Positions 20,815-32,101 of a stretch of 64,000 bases of DNA are shown in pieces. The stretch is from Arcuatula senhousia (taxonomy: Eukaryota > Mollusca > Bivalvia > Mytilida > Mytilidae): assembly GCA_963971305.1 (NCBI GenBank), contig OZ020304.1:744001-808000 (forward strand), given 5' to 3'. The number at the start of each line of letters is the position of its first letter. Position 1 is the first letter of the stretch. A program made the translations under genes and the position numbers. Under the pieces are notes generated by a model. It saw only the letters and a list, made by a program, of their open reading frames with translations. It ran no database searches and was not told the DNA's origin.

Positions 20815-21401
20815 TCCAAGGGCCCCGCTCCCATAAAAAATTGTGGACCGGCATTAAACTCAAACTTGATCTGTAACTCATCAAGGTAAACTCACATACC
20901 AAAAATCAGTTCATTATCTATAAGGGTTTAGAAAAAAGTGCGGAAAACTGAAATTTTAATGAATTTTAAAGTTTCAAAGGGCCATAACTCCCATAAAAAT
21001 TTGTGGACCGGCACGAAACTCAAACTTGATCTGTAACTCATCAAGGTAAACTCACATACCAAAAATCAGTTCATTATCTATAAGCTTTAAGAAAAAAAGT
21101 CAGGAAAACTGAAATTTTAGTGAATTTTCAAAGTTCAAAGGGCCATAACTCCCATAAAAATTTGTGGACCAGCATGAAACTCAAACTTGATCTGTAACTC
21201 ATCAAGGTAAACTCACATACCAAAAAATCAGTTCATTATCTATAAGCGTTAAGAAAAAAAAAGCGGAAAACTGAAATTTTAATGAATTTTCAAAGTTCAA
21301 AGGGCCATAACTCCCATAAAAATTTGTGGACCGGCACGAAACTTAAACTTGATCTGTAACTCATCAAGGTAAACTCACATACCAAAAATCATTTCATTAT
21401 C
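20815..21401. repeat. ~160-bp tandem repeat, left part
   Basis: Units start near 20819, 20979, 21137 and 21299. Each contains gggccataactcccataaaa, atttgtggaccggca, aacttgatctgtaactcatc, aaggtaaactcacatacc and cagttcattatctataagcg. The last unit is interrupted after cattatc by the DNA transposon at 21402. The array resumes at 25152 and ends in a ggacggacgcacggacgg run. Confidence 0.85.
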
Positions 21402-21706
21402 TGAGCGCCGTCGGATAGAAATCGACCTTATGTTTTTGACGTCGTTTTCCGTAATTTGACGTCCGAATAAATGACGTTAAAAAACCCAAAGAAAATCGAT
21501 TTTCTGTTGTGTACGCGTAGCTACGTGTGAATAGCCAGTGTTGTTTATCGGGTGTTGTTTTTGTCAATAATTAATTACTATGTAAATAAACATTTTAATC
21601 GTCTGCTGTTTTGTCATTTATTGCATCATTGATGCATGTACTGATACTCAGTTCACAAAAGTAGAATTAATCAACAAACATCGTAAGCCATTTGTTTCCC
21701 GTTTCG

Positions 21707-22383
21707 GTAAGTTCCCTTTTATAGTTCAAGATATGTGCCGAAAAACATAAATCTATTTATAAATAACAGTGAAAGTGAAAGTACAAATTTAATTTTCAAA
21801 AAATACAAGAAAAAGCAAACTTTGCAAAATTAAAAGAGAACAGAACAATGAAGAAGGGAAAGTCCAATTGCAACTATGATAAAGATGTATTTGTTGTTTT
21901 TTTTAGCTTCTATTGTATACCCGCCGGCGTTGCCCCCTCTTTACCTAAATCCTTTTTTAAATAATAATATAAAACAAATCAATTTAAGAAATTAAATACT
22001 AGTATAACACAACATCATTTAACCTATTCAAATGCTTTTAAAATAGGGAAAAAAAAGAAGAAGAAATTACAAAGAAAAAATGCCGCGAGATATGGTTTTA
22101 CCGTATCATGTGTTGTAAATTTTAAAAATTCATTTTGACATTTAGCATTGCATCTTGTGCTTTTTACACTAGTCAGAACATGTATTATTTAGGCCCCCTT
22201 TTATAAGGTTGGTTTATGTGTATTCGTGAAACAGCGAACACTCCCCCTTTTTTCTTTTCGTGTTCAAAGATACAAAACTACACTACTTAGCAATTAGCTT
22301 TCCGTATTAGGTCTTAAAAAATATTTTAATAGGACAGAAAAAAAAACAGTACATACAATTATTAAAATTTTCTTTGGTTTCAG
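21707..22383 (+). other. Predicted 5'UTR intron of the transposon gene
   Basis: The donor gtttcg|gtaagt at 21707 and the acceptor tctttggtttcag ending at 22383 sit just upstream of the first ATG (22402). A 677-bp intron would join a short non-coding exon to the coding exon. This is from consensus only; other donors are possible. Confidence 0.5.
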
Positions 22384-22401
22384 TGAGTTTTATATACTAT
22401 C

Positions 22402-24376
22402 ATGGATTGGTTTGATAACATCGGGGATGTTGAATTAGAAAGTGAAGTTGTCGGCTATTTTAACGAGTATATTGTCGCTTCTTCAAACAGTATGCCTGTA
22501 ACTCAAACTGAAACTGAAAGCTCAGATTCGGAAGGCTCAGATCTTGATGCAGAATGTGATCGAATACAAAAAGGGCTCGTTTATTTTATTCAACATCCAT
22601 TTCTCCCGAATCTACCAACCGGACTTCCGCAACACCCAGGGATACTGAACCCGAAGACACGCATAAAAGTTATGTTGAAGATTTGTTTCAAACTGGTTGC
22701 AGTTGTACTAAAAAATGCTTTACCAACCTTGCTTCTTACAAAAATCAAATTTACGATACAATTCTTTCTCTAAATGAATTTTCAAAAGCCGAAAGAGACA
22801 TTTATTTATTGTCAAAATTAGAAAACTTTGAAATTAGCGGCGAGGTTTGCAGAGGAGGCAAAAGAGAACGACAAAGTTTTAGTTATTCTTTTCATGGTGT
22901 TGAAATTTGTGAATTAACTTGGAGAAATATATTTCAAATTGGTAGGAGTGAATTTAAAAGTCTGAAAAAACACTTCCGTGAAAACGGTGTTACTCCGAGA
23001 ATACATGGCTTGAAGGGTAAAAAATCAAACCATAGCTTTCCTTTTGAGGTTATTGAAAATGCAGTAACTTTTATTAAAAATTATGCTTCTGAGTACGGAC
23101 TTCCACTTCCGGCTGCTCCACATGCAAGTGACAATACTCCTCCCGTTCTTCTGCCTTGTAGTGAAAGCAAGCAGTACGTTCATTCTAAGTATGTTGAATC
23201 ATGCAGAGAGTCCGACAGAGTTTATGTTAAGCTTACAGTTTTTAAAGAAGCATGGAGCTCATGCGTCCCTCACATTCAATTTATGAAACCCAAAACCGAT
23301 CTATGTAAAACATGCTATCAGCTCCGCGAAAATATATCAAGTGCAATTACTGAAGACCAAAAGCTTGAACATACCGGTAAACTGACTTCTCACATTGAAC
23401 TTGCTCGTCAAGAACGGGAATTTTATAAAAACTGTACATTGAAGGCTAGGGAAGAATTACATAATGTCGAAAACCCCGTCAGGAAATGTAAAATGGCTTG
23501 TTCGTCTAATTTTGAAAATGTTCATTATACTTTTGATTTTTCTCAATATGTAACTATTCCACATTCGTCTCAACAAGTTGGAGCATTGTTCTTTTTAAAT
23601 CCTAGAAAGGTACAGATATTTGGCGTTTGTGATGAAAATTTTCCGTTGCAAACAAACTACCTCATTGATGAATCTGAAACTATCGGGCCTGACGGGAGTA
23701 AAACTCATGGGCCAAATGCAGTATTAAGTATGGTACTTACTATTTGTCAACAAGTAGCTACGGCGAGAAATCTTGTCATTTTCATGCTGACAATTGCGTA
23801 GGACAAAACAAAAACAAAACTACATTACATTATATGTTATGGAGATGTGCTACTAGGTTGCATAAACATATTAGTTTACATTTCATGATTGCTGGTCATA
23901 CCAAATGTCTATGTGATGCATGCTTCGGGATGCTGAAGAAAAGGTATCGGAAATCGGAAGTAAATTCTATCAAACAGCTAGCAGATGTTGTTGAAAATTC
24001 AGCCAAATGTAACACAGCGCACACTTTCGATCAAACTAATAATCAGAATGAAATTAAACTGAAGTGGTTTCGTTGGGATGCACATTTCATGAAGTACTTA
24101 AAGGGTCTGCGGGGAATTGCAAAATTTCACCATTTTCGATTTACAAGCGAGGAGCTAGGAGTAGTCTATGCGAAGGAAGAACTAGACAAACCCGAAATTA
24201 GAATTTCACTTTTAAAAGAGAATATCGATATGCAAAGCCTGTTAACCGGACATCCTGAAGAAATCGAACCAACCGGACTCTCAGTACAGCGACAAAACTA
24301 TCTGCAAAGTGAAATCTTGCCCTTTGTTCCAACAAAGTATCGTGACGATTTCAATACAAACATTTCCGAAGAATAA
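22402..24376 (+). pseudogene. DUF7869-like transposase, two frameshifts
   Basis: The gene is read in three successive frames totalling ~655 codons. Frame one (from ATG 22402) has an acidic Ser/Glu-rich N terminus (TETESSDSEGSDLDAE). The switch to the second frame is near 22568-22575 (aaaaaggg) and to the third near 23730; each is consistent with loss of one base. The middle part has a Cys pair segment (GCSCTKKC), KTDLCKTCYQL and an RNase-H-fold-like strand YTFDFSQYVTIPH. The last frame has HFHADNCVGQNKNK, FMIAGHTKCLCDACFG and LKKRYRKS. The Asp in YTFDFSQ and the Asp in HADNCVGQ are candidate members of a DDE/D catalytic triad. I associate HADNC-GQNKN proteins with Pfam DUF7869 in invertebrate genomes, from memory. 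The terminal inverted repeats make transposase the best reading. Confidence 0.65.
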
Positions 24377-24421
24377 ACAATCGTCCGAAAAATTCTTGTG
24401 CAAAAAAACCCCAATAAGATG

Positions 24422-24427
24422 AATAAA
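24422..24427 (+). terminator. Polyadenylation signal AATAAA
   Basis: Lies 46 nt after the stop codon of the transposase gene, the expected place. No other supporting signal was examined. Confidence 0.5.
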
Positions 24428-24489
24428 GGTAACAACTGAACTTAAACTTAAATTTATTGAATTGTAGACATAAGACTTTACAAACAACG

Positions 24490-24620
24490 ACCCCTTATGC
24501 ATATATGTTTCTTTGTCCTGTTCACGTTGGTGTTTAATGGTTTTGTCTCGGTCCTTTCGAACTTTTGACATTCGAATGCCCCATTGGTACCTCTGCTTTT
24601 TTCTTAAGTGTAACATCAAT
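24490..24620 (+). mobile_element. Penelope-like family 1, 3' tail fragment inside the transposon
   Basis: The tgttcacgttggtgtttaat, ggttttgtctcggtcctttc and cttttgacattcgaatg stretch matches 14040-14115 and 8060-8125. It shows that a PLE-derived piece entered, or was captured by, the DNA transposon. Confidence 0.55.
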
Positions 24621-25151
24621 GCTTTCATTAAACCTTAAAAAAATTGTTATTTTTGTGTCATGTACATTTATATGTAACATATCCCTTCTCTTTCATTTTT
24701 ACGGACAAAACAGTTTTTCGAAGGGAAGATCGAAGTTCAGATATATATCCCGGATTCAATGGTCTTTGTCGTGACAATTACAATTTCTTATTTCTGACAT
24801 TTCTATGGTTTCTACAGTTTTGCCATAATCTTTTTCTGTGCATAAAATGTGAACCAATTATTTAAAGCTATACTAAGTATCTCATCATAAATTATTATAG
24901 AATAAGTGGTTTTTGGGAGATATGTACATCTTGTACTTTACGACGTTAAAAAATACGTTCATCTAAACGTCATTTACAAAATTGGGAGCAATTGTGCTCT
25001 ATGTTCGGATATCGATAGCTTTTTAAAAAATAAAGATATTTTCACGCGGTTTGCTGCACTGTAAAGCCTATAGCGTTTTCTAACTCAAACACTCATTACC
25101 TAAAATTCGACAAAAAATCACATAAGGTCGATTTTTATCCGACGGCGCTCA

Positions 25152-25285
25152 ATTATCTATAAGCGTTTAGAAAAAAAAGTCCGGAAAACTGAATTTGTTA
25201 CGGACGGACGCACGGACGGACGTACGGACGGACAGACTGATTACTATAGGGCGTCCGCAACAAAAATGCGGGCCCTAATTACTTT
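25152..25285. repeat. ~160-bp tandem repeat, right part
   Basis: Continues the interrupted unit (attatctataagcgtttaga, then gtccggaaaactgaa) and ends in the ggacgga microsatellite and an actatagggcgtccgcaaca, atgcgggccc terminus common to mollusc copies of this repeat. Confidence 0.8.
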
Positions 25286-25565
25286 ACAAATAACTGATGA
25301 TTTTGTATCATGCTAATTAAAACAGTGAACACTTCTAAACTGAATATCTTTAAGACTCATTCAGTTTTTATATGACCACCAGGGAAGACGGATGTGCTTT
25401 GGCTGCTGTCCCTTTGAATATCATTAATTTCTGAGAGCAGGTAATTTAAGTTAAGGAAATTGCGTATTTGAAGAAAATTTATTTCATTTATTTTTTATTT
25501 TGTATTTTGATACATGTGCAGTACGATGTCTCTTAGCGTGGGGATCGATTAATGTAATCGTGTTT
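25286..25565. other. Short unassigned flank
   Basis: Nothing recognised. It forms the left flank of the tandem LTR elements, and no target duplication matching the right flank at 44868 is seen. Confidence 0.35.
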
Positions 25566-26724
25566 TTCTTTCTAGGCAAACACAGACGAAACAAATAAGG
25601 GTTCTTTACGATTGTTTATTAATCATCAAAACCATATAAAGGAAAAATACCCTGTAATAACAAAAGTTTAAATCAATACAAGGCATAACATTTAAGTTAA
25701 AAATAGACAAATATAGCAAATAAGAAAATATAAGCGTATTTTCTCTTGCAACTTTTAAAATAATACAGTCGTGTTTCATGTGCAATTATTCCATTTTGAA
25801 TGTAATTCAAAATGATAGCTATATCATATAAACTATAGATCATATGCACTTGTTAATTATGCATATCTTACAGTATCACATATGACAGAATGTGATATAT
25901 CAAAAATATAGAAATATATCAAAGTAGTTAAAACCTTAAAATAAACTTATCAAACATTATACCTCACAGGTTCTTGCAAAGGCTAGTCCTTCATATTTAT
26001 TCAGCAAACATGTAGTCAAAACCTGAAGTAGAATATTTATTCTTATAAATATTTTGAAAGGACAATTAAAAATGAATTGTCTCCCCTTAAATGGAATACT
26101 TTAACAATTAAACATTTATTTACTATAGAAATGTGTTTAAGTTTAAGATCACACTCGTACAGTAGTTAAAATATTTATTAATTACTATGAACCATAAGTT
26201 TAGACTATTTAGAAAGTTTAAACTAATTTTATTGAAAAACTTAGAAAAGTTATGCAGCTTAATAATAGAATCTTATTTATGCAAAGGTTATATAATATTT
26301 ATAAAATTTATATAACTCACAAATCAATCATTCTCAACTCTCATGATCAATCACCTATTCATTCAAATTAACCATTTTCATAAATATCACTCATTCTGCT
26401 AAATTAATGAGTTTGAATATTAAATATAAGGATATGTTAATATATGACAAACCTCAAATGGAAATAAAGTAAGATCCAAAAGAATAAAATGAAATCCAAA
26501 GAGATCACCAAAATGGCTTCTGAAGGTATCAAAACCACAGGAAATAATGAAATAGGAAATGACTAGAAACTTCCCGCCAAAACTAAACTGACCAATGAAA
26601 TAAGAAAGAGTAGCTTATGGGAAATAGCAGACTACAAAGTCTCAAAACATAGAAATATACTGAAGATAAATATAACAACACACTCACTGCAAAAATACTA
26701 AAATATAAAAATCTGACAATACCA
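25566..26724 (-). repeat. LTR 1 (3' LTR of A1)
   Basis: 1,159 bp, apparently identical to LTR 2 on reading. On the element strand it starts TGGTATTGTCAG right after the polypurine tract. Its other edge is set by where LTR 1's flank departs from LTR 2 and LTR 3; that edge does not end in CA, so LTR 1 may be trimmed there or the element may have unusual ends. Confidence 0.85.
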
Positions 26725-26761
26725 TATACTCCCCCCACGTGTGGAATGACGTCCCGTCATT
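26725..26761 (-). promoter_or_regulatory. Polypurine tract and conserved 17-nt palindrome (A1)
   Basis: On the element strand, AATGACGGGACGTCATT (26745-26761) is followed by a G-rich tract (gtggggggagtata) that abuts the LTR. The tract is the expected primer site for plus-strand DNA synthesis. The palindrome lies after the pol stop and is identical in element B (53201-53217). Confidence 0.75.
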
Positions 26762-26769
26762 CACCGACA

Positions 26770-29700
26770 CTAGTGGTGAGTAACTGCATCTAAAATGGCA
26801 AGAGCAGCTTCCCTCTGAAGACCTGAAAACAAAGGTGTACTGGCTAAAGAGGAAATGTACTCTGCCTTCTGCTGCCAATCTGTAGGTGGTATACCGGACT
26901 GAACAGGACGAGTAATCACTGCCATGTCGTACTGACCAGAAGTCATCCAGGATGGTGGTCTTCTGTCACGTACCGACCTCCTCGGTAGAACTACTGGTGG
27001 CGTCACAGGTCTAGGTGAGATATGCACAGGTGTGTCCTCCTGACTCGCTTCGACCTCTTCCGCTGGCACAGGTTCCTCTACTTCAAGATGGGCGTCCCCA
27101 ACTCCTGTCTGTGGTACTGGCTCATCAACTGTAGTTGTCTCAGCAAGTGTTGGCTCACTGTCTTCCACAGTATCCAGTACGGGGTAGAATAAACCAGGAT
27201 CATCATACGACTCGTCTGATGACTCGTCTATAGAATCATCTGATTCACTCTCCTCTGGTCTCAGTGCAATCTGTCGTCTTGTTCTAGGCTTCGGTATGGG
27301 TCTCTCTGGTCTCACTGTCTGCTGTTCTTCCCTGATGAATCCGATGGGTAACAATAAGTTCCTGTGTAGTTTCTTGACTCTTCCTTCTCCGTCCTCTCTG
27401 ATAACCTCATAAACCGGGATATCTGGATTCGGCTGGTCCAAAACAATATACGGAACATCTTCCCACTTGTCTGCAAGCTTATGTCTGCCGTCGAATGTAA
27501 CAACCCTCACCAGAACTCGGTCACTCTTCTGGATGGACGCTCCTCTTACACGCTGATCGTAGTTTGCCTTCTGTGTTGCTTGGGCCTTCTTAGCTGACTC
27601 TGCTGCCAGTGTGTAAGCTGTGGTCAATCTATCACGTAGATCCTTCACATATCTGGTGGCTGGCTGCTTCGTCTCCTTGTGAAGACCAAAGGCTAGATCG
27701 ATAGGCAAGCGTGGATTCCTCCCAAACATCAGAAAGTAAGGCGAAACTCCAGTGGTCTCGTGTCTGGGGCAATTGTAGGCATGAACCATGGGTGAAATGT
27801 AGGCCTTCCAATTGGACTTCTGATGGGGTTCCAACGTTCCTAACATGTTGATCAGGGTGCGGTTAAATCTCTCACACATCCCATTCCCCATGGGATGATA
27901 AGGTGTGGTGCGAGACTTCTTCATCCCTATAAGACTGCAAAGCTCCTTAATGACGCTGCTTTCGAAACATCCACCTTGATCTGAATGTAGCTTCTCAGGA
28001 ATGCCGTAGTGCAGGATAAAGTTGTCAAAAAGGGCTTGAGCTGTTGTTCGAGCTGTCTGGTTCTTGGTGGGGATGGCTTGTGCGTATCTGGTGAAGTGGT
28101 CAGTAATCACAAGGACGTCTTGGTATCCTCCCTTGGATCTCTCCAACTTCAGATAGTCCATGCAGACAAGCTGTAGTGGGAACTGTGTCTCGATGCTAAT
28201 CAAGGGTGCTCGCTGGTGGGTAGGTGTCTTTCTCCTTACACATCTGCCACACTGCTGGATCCAACGTCTCTGTCCATCCCTGGCCAATAGAACCGGTCAC
28301 GTACCAAAGACAACATCCTGTCTTTTCCAGGGTGGCCCATATCGTTGTGGAGCGCTTCCAGTACCACATTCACATGCGCAGATGGTAGAACGAACTGTGT
28401 CTTGAGGTCATCTCCAATCATGGCTTCTCTGTAAAGGACGTTGTCCCGAAGCTTCAGACGTGCAAACTGGCGAAGAAGTGGTGTGGATCCGACTTCTGCA
28501 CTGGTAGGCTTGCGTCCTTCAGCAACGAACTGTACAAAGGGTGCTATGACTGGATCCTGACTCTGCACTGCTTCCCAGTCAATAATATCCTCATCTGTCA
28601 GATCTTGCTCGGTAGGCGGAACAGTATCAGGTTCAACTGCAATGCTCTCGATGTAAGCTTGTGGAAGGATGGAATTGCAGATGGTCTGTACAGATTCTAT
28701 GGAGATGGATTCTCTGTTGTCGGAATCTGGTAAACGACTAAGTCCATCAGCATCGGCGTTGTTCCTTCCAGGTCGATACAGGATATCGAAATCGAATGAC
28801 GCTAGTGCAGCTAACCATCGATGTCCGGTAGCATCAAGCTTGGCTGTAGTCAACACGTAGGTCATCGGGTTGTTGTCAGTAAGGACTGTGAAGTGAGCTC
28901 CATACAGGTAGTCCTTAAACTTATCGCATACTGCCCACTTCAAGGCAAGGAACTCCAACTTGTGGGGTGGATAGTGTCTTTCTGCCTTGGTAAGTCCTCT
29001 GCTAGCGTAGCTGATAACCCGCTTCTCTCCCTGTTGTTCCTGGTACAGCACAGCTCCTAATGCAAATCCAGATGCATCTGTATGAAGTTCATATGGGCAA
29101 TCACTGACAGCATATCCAAGTATGGGAGCGGCTGAAAGGTGAGTCTTCAAGGTCTCGAATGCTTCCTCCTGATCTTGTCCCCATGTCCATGGCTTCTGAT
29201 CTTTCTTGGACTTGGTCTTCTTGGTTCCAGGCGTCGGCATCAGTTCTGTCAAAGGTCGGCTGATCTTGGAAAATCCTTTGATAGAACGCCGATAGTATCC
29301 GACGAAACCAAGAAATCGTCTGATGTCCTCTGGACAAGTGGGTTTCGGCCATTCCTGAACCTTCCTGGTCTTCTCCGGGTCAATCTCGATGCCCTCTTCG
29401 GAAACGACGTGTCCTACGTAGGTTACTTTCCGCTGGAAGAACGAACACTTGTCAGGTGCAAGCTTCAGGTTCGCTTCTCTAATTCGCTGGAAGACTAGCT
29501 GTAGGTTCTCAAGATGTTCTTCATAGGTGCGTCCGAAGATGATGACATCATCAATGAAGATGCAGCATATCTTAAGGTTCAGGTCGGCTAGGCACTCCTC
29601 CATCATACGTTGATATGTCGCTGGAGAGTTGGTAAGTCCAAACGGCATTCGGTTGTATTCGTAGAATCCTAATGGGCCTACGGTGAACGCTGTCCGCTCT

Positions 29701-31074
29701 TTGTGCTCTTCCAGAATCTCAATCTGGTGGTAGCCGCTCTTCATGTCGATGGTACTAAAGAAGGTGCTTCCGGCGAGGCAATCCAAAAGTTCCTCAACAC
29801 GTGGGAGACTGTAGCTGTCCTTCTTAGTGTTCAAGTTGAGCTGGCGGTAGTCGACACATAGACGGAGCTTTCCTGACTTCTTTCTCACAAGTACCACGTT
29901 TGATGCCCAAGGACTGTGTGATGGTCGAATTGTTCCACCTTTCAAAAGTTGACGAAGATGGTCTTTGACTTCATCATACATGGTGCCTGGTATACGTCTG
30001 TATCTCTGTTTAAACGGTTTGTCTTCTAAAAGGTCAATCCGGTGCTTCACGGTGGTGTTGCCTAAGTCAGTCTCATCCTTGGCAAAGACATCCTCATAGG
30101 TCTTGATGAGAGATATACCACTCCTCAGTTGTTCTTCGTCTAAGTCACTCTCGATAACTTTTATCTGTTCCAGCACTGGTGGTGTATCTGGTGGTGATGA
30201 TGATGATGGTGTCTTTTCTTGGTGTTCTATGGTAACAGGTTGTAGTTCACACAAGATTGCACTAGGTGGTATGGTAATAGTTCTGGTAGTGACGTTTGCA
30301 ATCTGTAGAAAAATGGTGTTCTTGCTGTCATAGTTGTACTCTATAACTCCTGGTTCAACTTCTAAATCTCTCCAGTTGGGTTGAAGTTCAGAAGGGTGAA
30401 ACATGGCTGGTGTAGGAGTATAAGGTATCTTCTTGTCCATAAATGCACAAAACTGCACGTTTGTGTTCGGTGGAATGGTCACTGGTGTTCTTGACGCATT
30501 CTTCATAACAGCTAAGGTGTTGTTGTTCTTTCTAAGTTCCTTGTCCTGGATGGATATGGACCGGAAAGTAAAATACCATGGTGTGGTAAGCTGACATGTC
30601 TGTAGAAATCTTGAACCATGTTGATCCTTAATACTGTCCATAATCCTGTACAAGATGTTGGTTCCTAACAGTAATGGTACATGAGCGTTGTAATGGCTAT
30701 CTGGAACTACCAGTATCAAACATCTGTGTGTCGTCTCTAGGTGTGGTATCTTGATGTCACCTTCGATATATCCAAGATAAGGCAATTGTGTACCTCCGGC
30801 ACACTCAATGTCTAACAATGAGTCGAGGCTGTGGATCTCAGTACTTGGCATAAGGCTGGTAAAATAGCTGTTACTTATAGTTGAGACTGTTGATCCAGTA
30901 TCCAAAAGTGTCTTTACAATCATTCCATCTAATTCTACTTCTGTCTCGGTTGGTTTTCCAAATAAACCTGGTGGTGGTGGTGGTGGTGTAGTTGTGTCAA
31001 TATCTGTTGGACCTGATGTCGATTTCAGCAAGCCTACTGGCGGTCCTGTACGGCAGGCTTCTTGAAGTTTAATA
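26770..31074 (-). pseudogene. pol: A1 pol: protease-RT-RNase H-integrase, broken in integrase
   Basis: Two frames, 28236-31031 and 26770-28287, are one pol gene. Protease has LLDTGSTVST (Asp-Thr-Gly at residues 44-46 of the first frame). RT has MPFGLTNSPATYQRMM and FIDDVIIFG. RNase H has LHTDASGFALGAVLY. The integrase zinc-binding His pair lies in ALHNDMGHPGKDR, and the core has YLKLERSKGGY, HSDQGGCFESS and GNGMCERFNRT (D, D, E). A 7-bp deletion at ~28265, between caac microhomologies compared with A2 (37355-37372), shifts the frame inside the zinc-binding domain, so no full integrase can be made. Pol is in the -1 frame to gag and its initiating ATG is not needed. The C-terminal tail is acidic then basic, with no chromodomain that I recognise. 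Confidence 0.9.
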
Positions 31075-31079
31075 AATTC
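31030..31079 (-). promoter_or_regulatory. A1 gag-pol frameshift region, slippery site altered
   Basis: Relative to A2, three extra bases split the TTTAAAC heptamer, so the element strand reads aatttattaaac (31068-31079). Downstream arms aagcct (31055-31060) and aggctt (31030-31035) are intact. ATTAAAC is not a canonical -1 heptamer, so shifting is predicted to be weaker. Confidence 0.6.
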
Positions 31080-32101
31080 TTATAGCTGTTAGGTGGGTTG
31101 GCACAACCTATTTTCTTATGGCCCTCTTGTCCACATCTATAGCAAACAATCTTCTTCTTCTCAGTACCAGATGGTGTGGCAGGTTGTTGCTGGAATCGGT
31201 TGTTCCACTGTTTCTTATCCTGTTGTTTCTTATTCTTGTAGTATCCTGGGTTCTGTTGCTGAGACTGAAACTGGTCAAATCTGGTGGTAAGTTGCTGGAT
31301 CATTTCTCTCACTTCTCTCATATCACTGTCTCGCTCTGATTCTTCTGGTGATGCACAAGCTGCTTTGGCAGGTTGGGGCTTCCTAGCTGGCCTCCTTTCC
31401 TCATGATCCTTCTCAATCTGGCGTAATGCAATCCTCAACTGGTCGAAATCACTGATGGTATCATACTTGTGCCCTGATACATCCTTGAGGTCTGGCTTAA
31501 GTCCATTCCATAACATCGAATGTAGCATCCCGTTGACATCTCTCTTCTGTACTAATCTTCTATCAACTGCCTTTCCCATGATGGATTCCAATCTAAAACT
31601 GTACTTGGTTACAGATTCATCTTCTCCCTGCTTAGATCTATAGAAATCTCCCAGAAGATCTTCTTTGGTCTCTATGGCTCCATAAACGCTATCCAGCTTG
31701 TTGATAATGTCCACCACATTTGCACTAGGTCCTAAGTGCATAGCTATAACTCCAGCATCGCCCTTCAAAGACTTCCTAACTGCATAGTTGATGTTCTCTG
31801 GGTCGTATAACTTGTCTTGTTGTAGACCACAAACTTCATACCTCCACAACTCATATGATGTCTCTCCTTTGTTGTTGTTTCCAGAAAATGTGGATATCCT
31901 AGGTGGTTCTCTCATTCTGGGTGGATTAGTATGGGTTGGTGGGTCTTGTGGTTCCTTCTTGGCTGGTAAAGCTCCTTTGGTGGTAAGGTATTCAGCCATC
32001 CAGTCTTTAACTTCTCCAGTGGGTAAAGTCTTGACCTCTGATCTCAGCTTCTTCAAAAACTCAAGTTCAGCTGGTGAAACGGTATCCTCAGTATCTGACA
32101 T
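31034..32101 (-). CDS. gag: A1 Gag
   Basis: A 355-residue intact frame starting at ATG (MSDTEDTVSPAELEFLKKL). Gag forms the particle that packages element RNA. The central region (residues ~60-230) is the capsid-like part, with W and L-rich helices. The C terminus has a Gln-rich stretch and one zinc knuckle CYRCGQEGHKKIGC (C-x2-C-x4-H-x4-C, residues 320-333), a nucleic-acid-binding nucleocapsid motif. It differs from A2 Gag by one inserted Leu (KNLLNF) and two substitutions. It ends at a TAG just inside the frameshift structure. Confidence 0.92.
   Translation of the reverse strand: MSDTEDTVSPAELEFLKKLRSEVKTLPTGEVKDWMAEYLTTKGALPAKKEPQDPPTHTNPPRMREPPRISTFSGNNNKGETSYELWRYEVCGLQQDKLYDPENINYAVRKSLKGDAGVIAMHLGPSANVVDIINKLDSVYGAIETKEDLLGDFYRSKQGEDESVTKYSFRLESIMGKAVDRRLVQKRDVNGMLHSMLWNGLKPDLKDVSGHKYDTISDFDQLRIALRQIEKDHEERRPARKPQPAKAACASPEESERDSDMREVREMIQQLTTRFDQFQSQQQNPGYYKNKKQQDKKQWNNRFQQQPATPSGTEKKKIVCYRCGQEGHKKIGCANPPNSYKNLLNFKKPAVQDRQ

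Larger units (their letters stand above)
21402..25151 (+). mobile_element. 3,750-bp TIR DNA transposon of uncertain superfamily
   Basis: The left end TGAGCGCCGTCGGATA begins a 31-bp terminal inverted repeat matched at the right end (25121-25151) with one mismatch. The 6-bp duplication attatc flanks it (21396-21401, 25152-25157). Comparison with neighbouring tandem-repeat units, which read cattatctataagcg, confirms the empty site; 7- or 8-bp alternatives need an extra base or a mismatch. Inside are a probable 5'UTR intron, one interrupted protein gene (22402-24376), a polyadenylation signal and a PLE tail fragment inserted near 24490. The element looks complete at its ends but its gene is broken. 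Confidence 0.85.

Noticed and set aside
29139..29498. 119-codon plus-strand frame, also present at 38224-38583
   Set aside because: It is antisense to the conserved RT/RNase H region of pol; its repetition only reflects the duplicated element.
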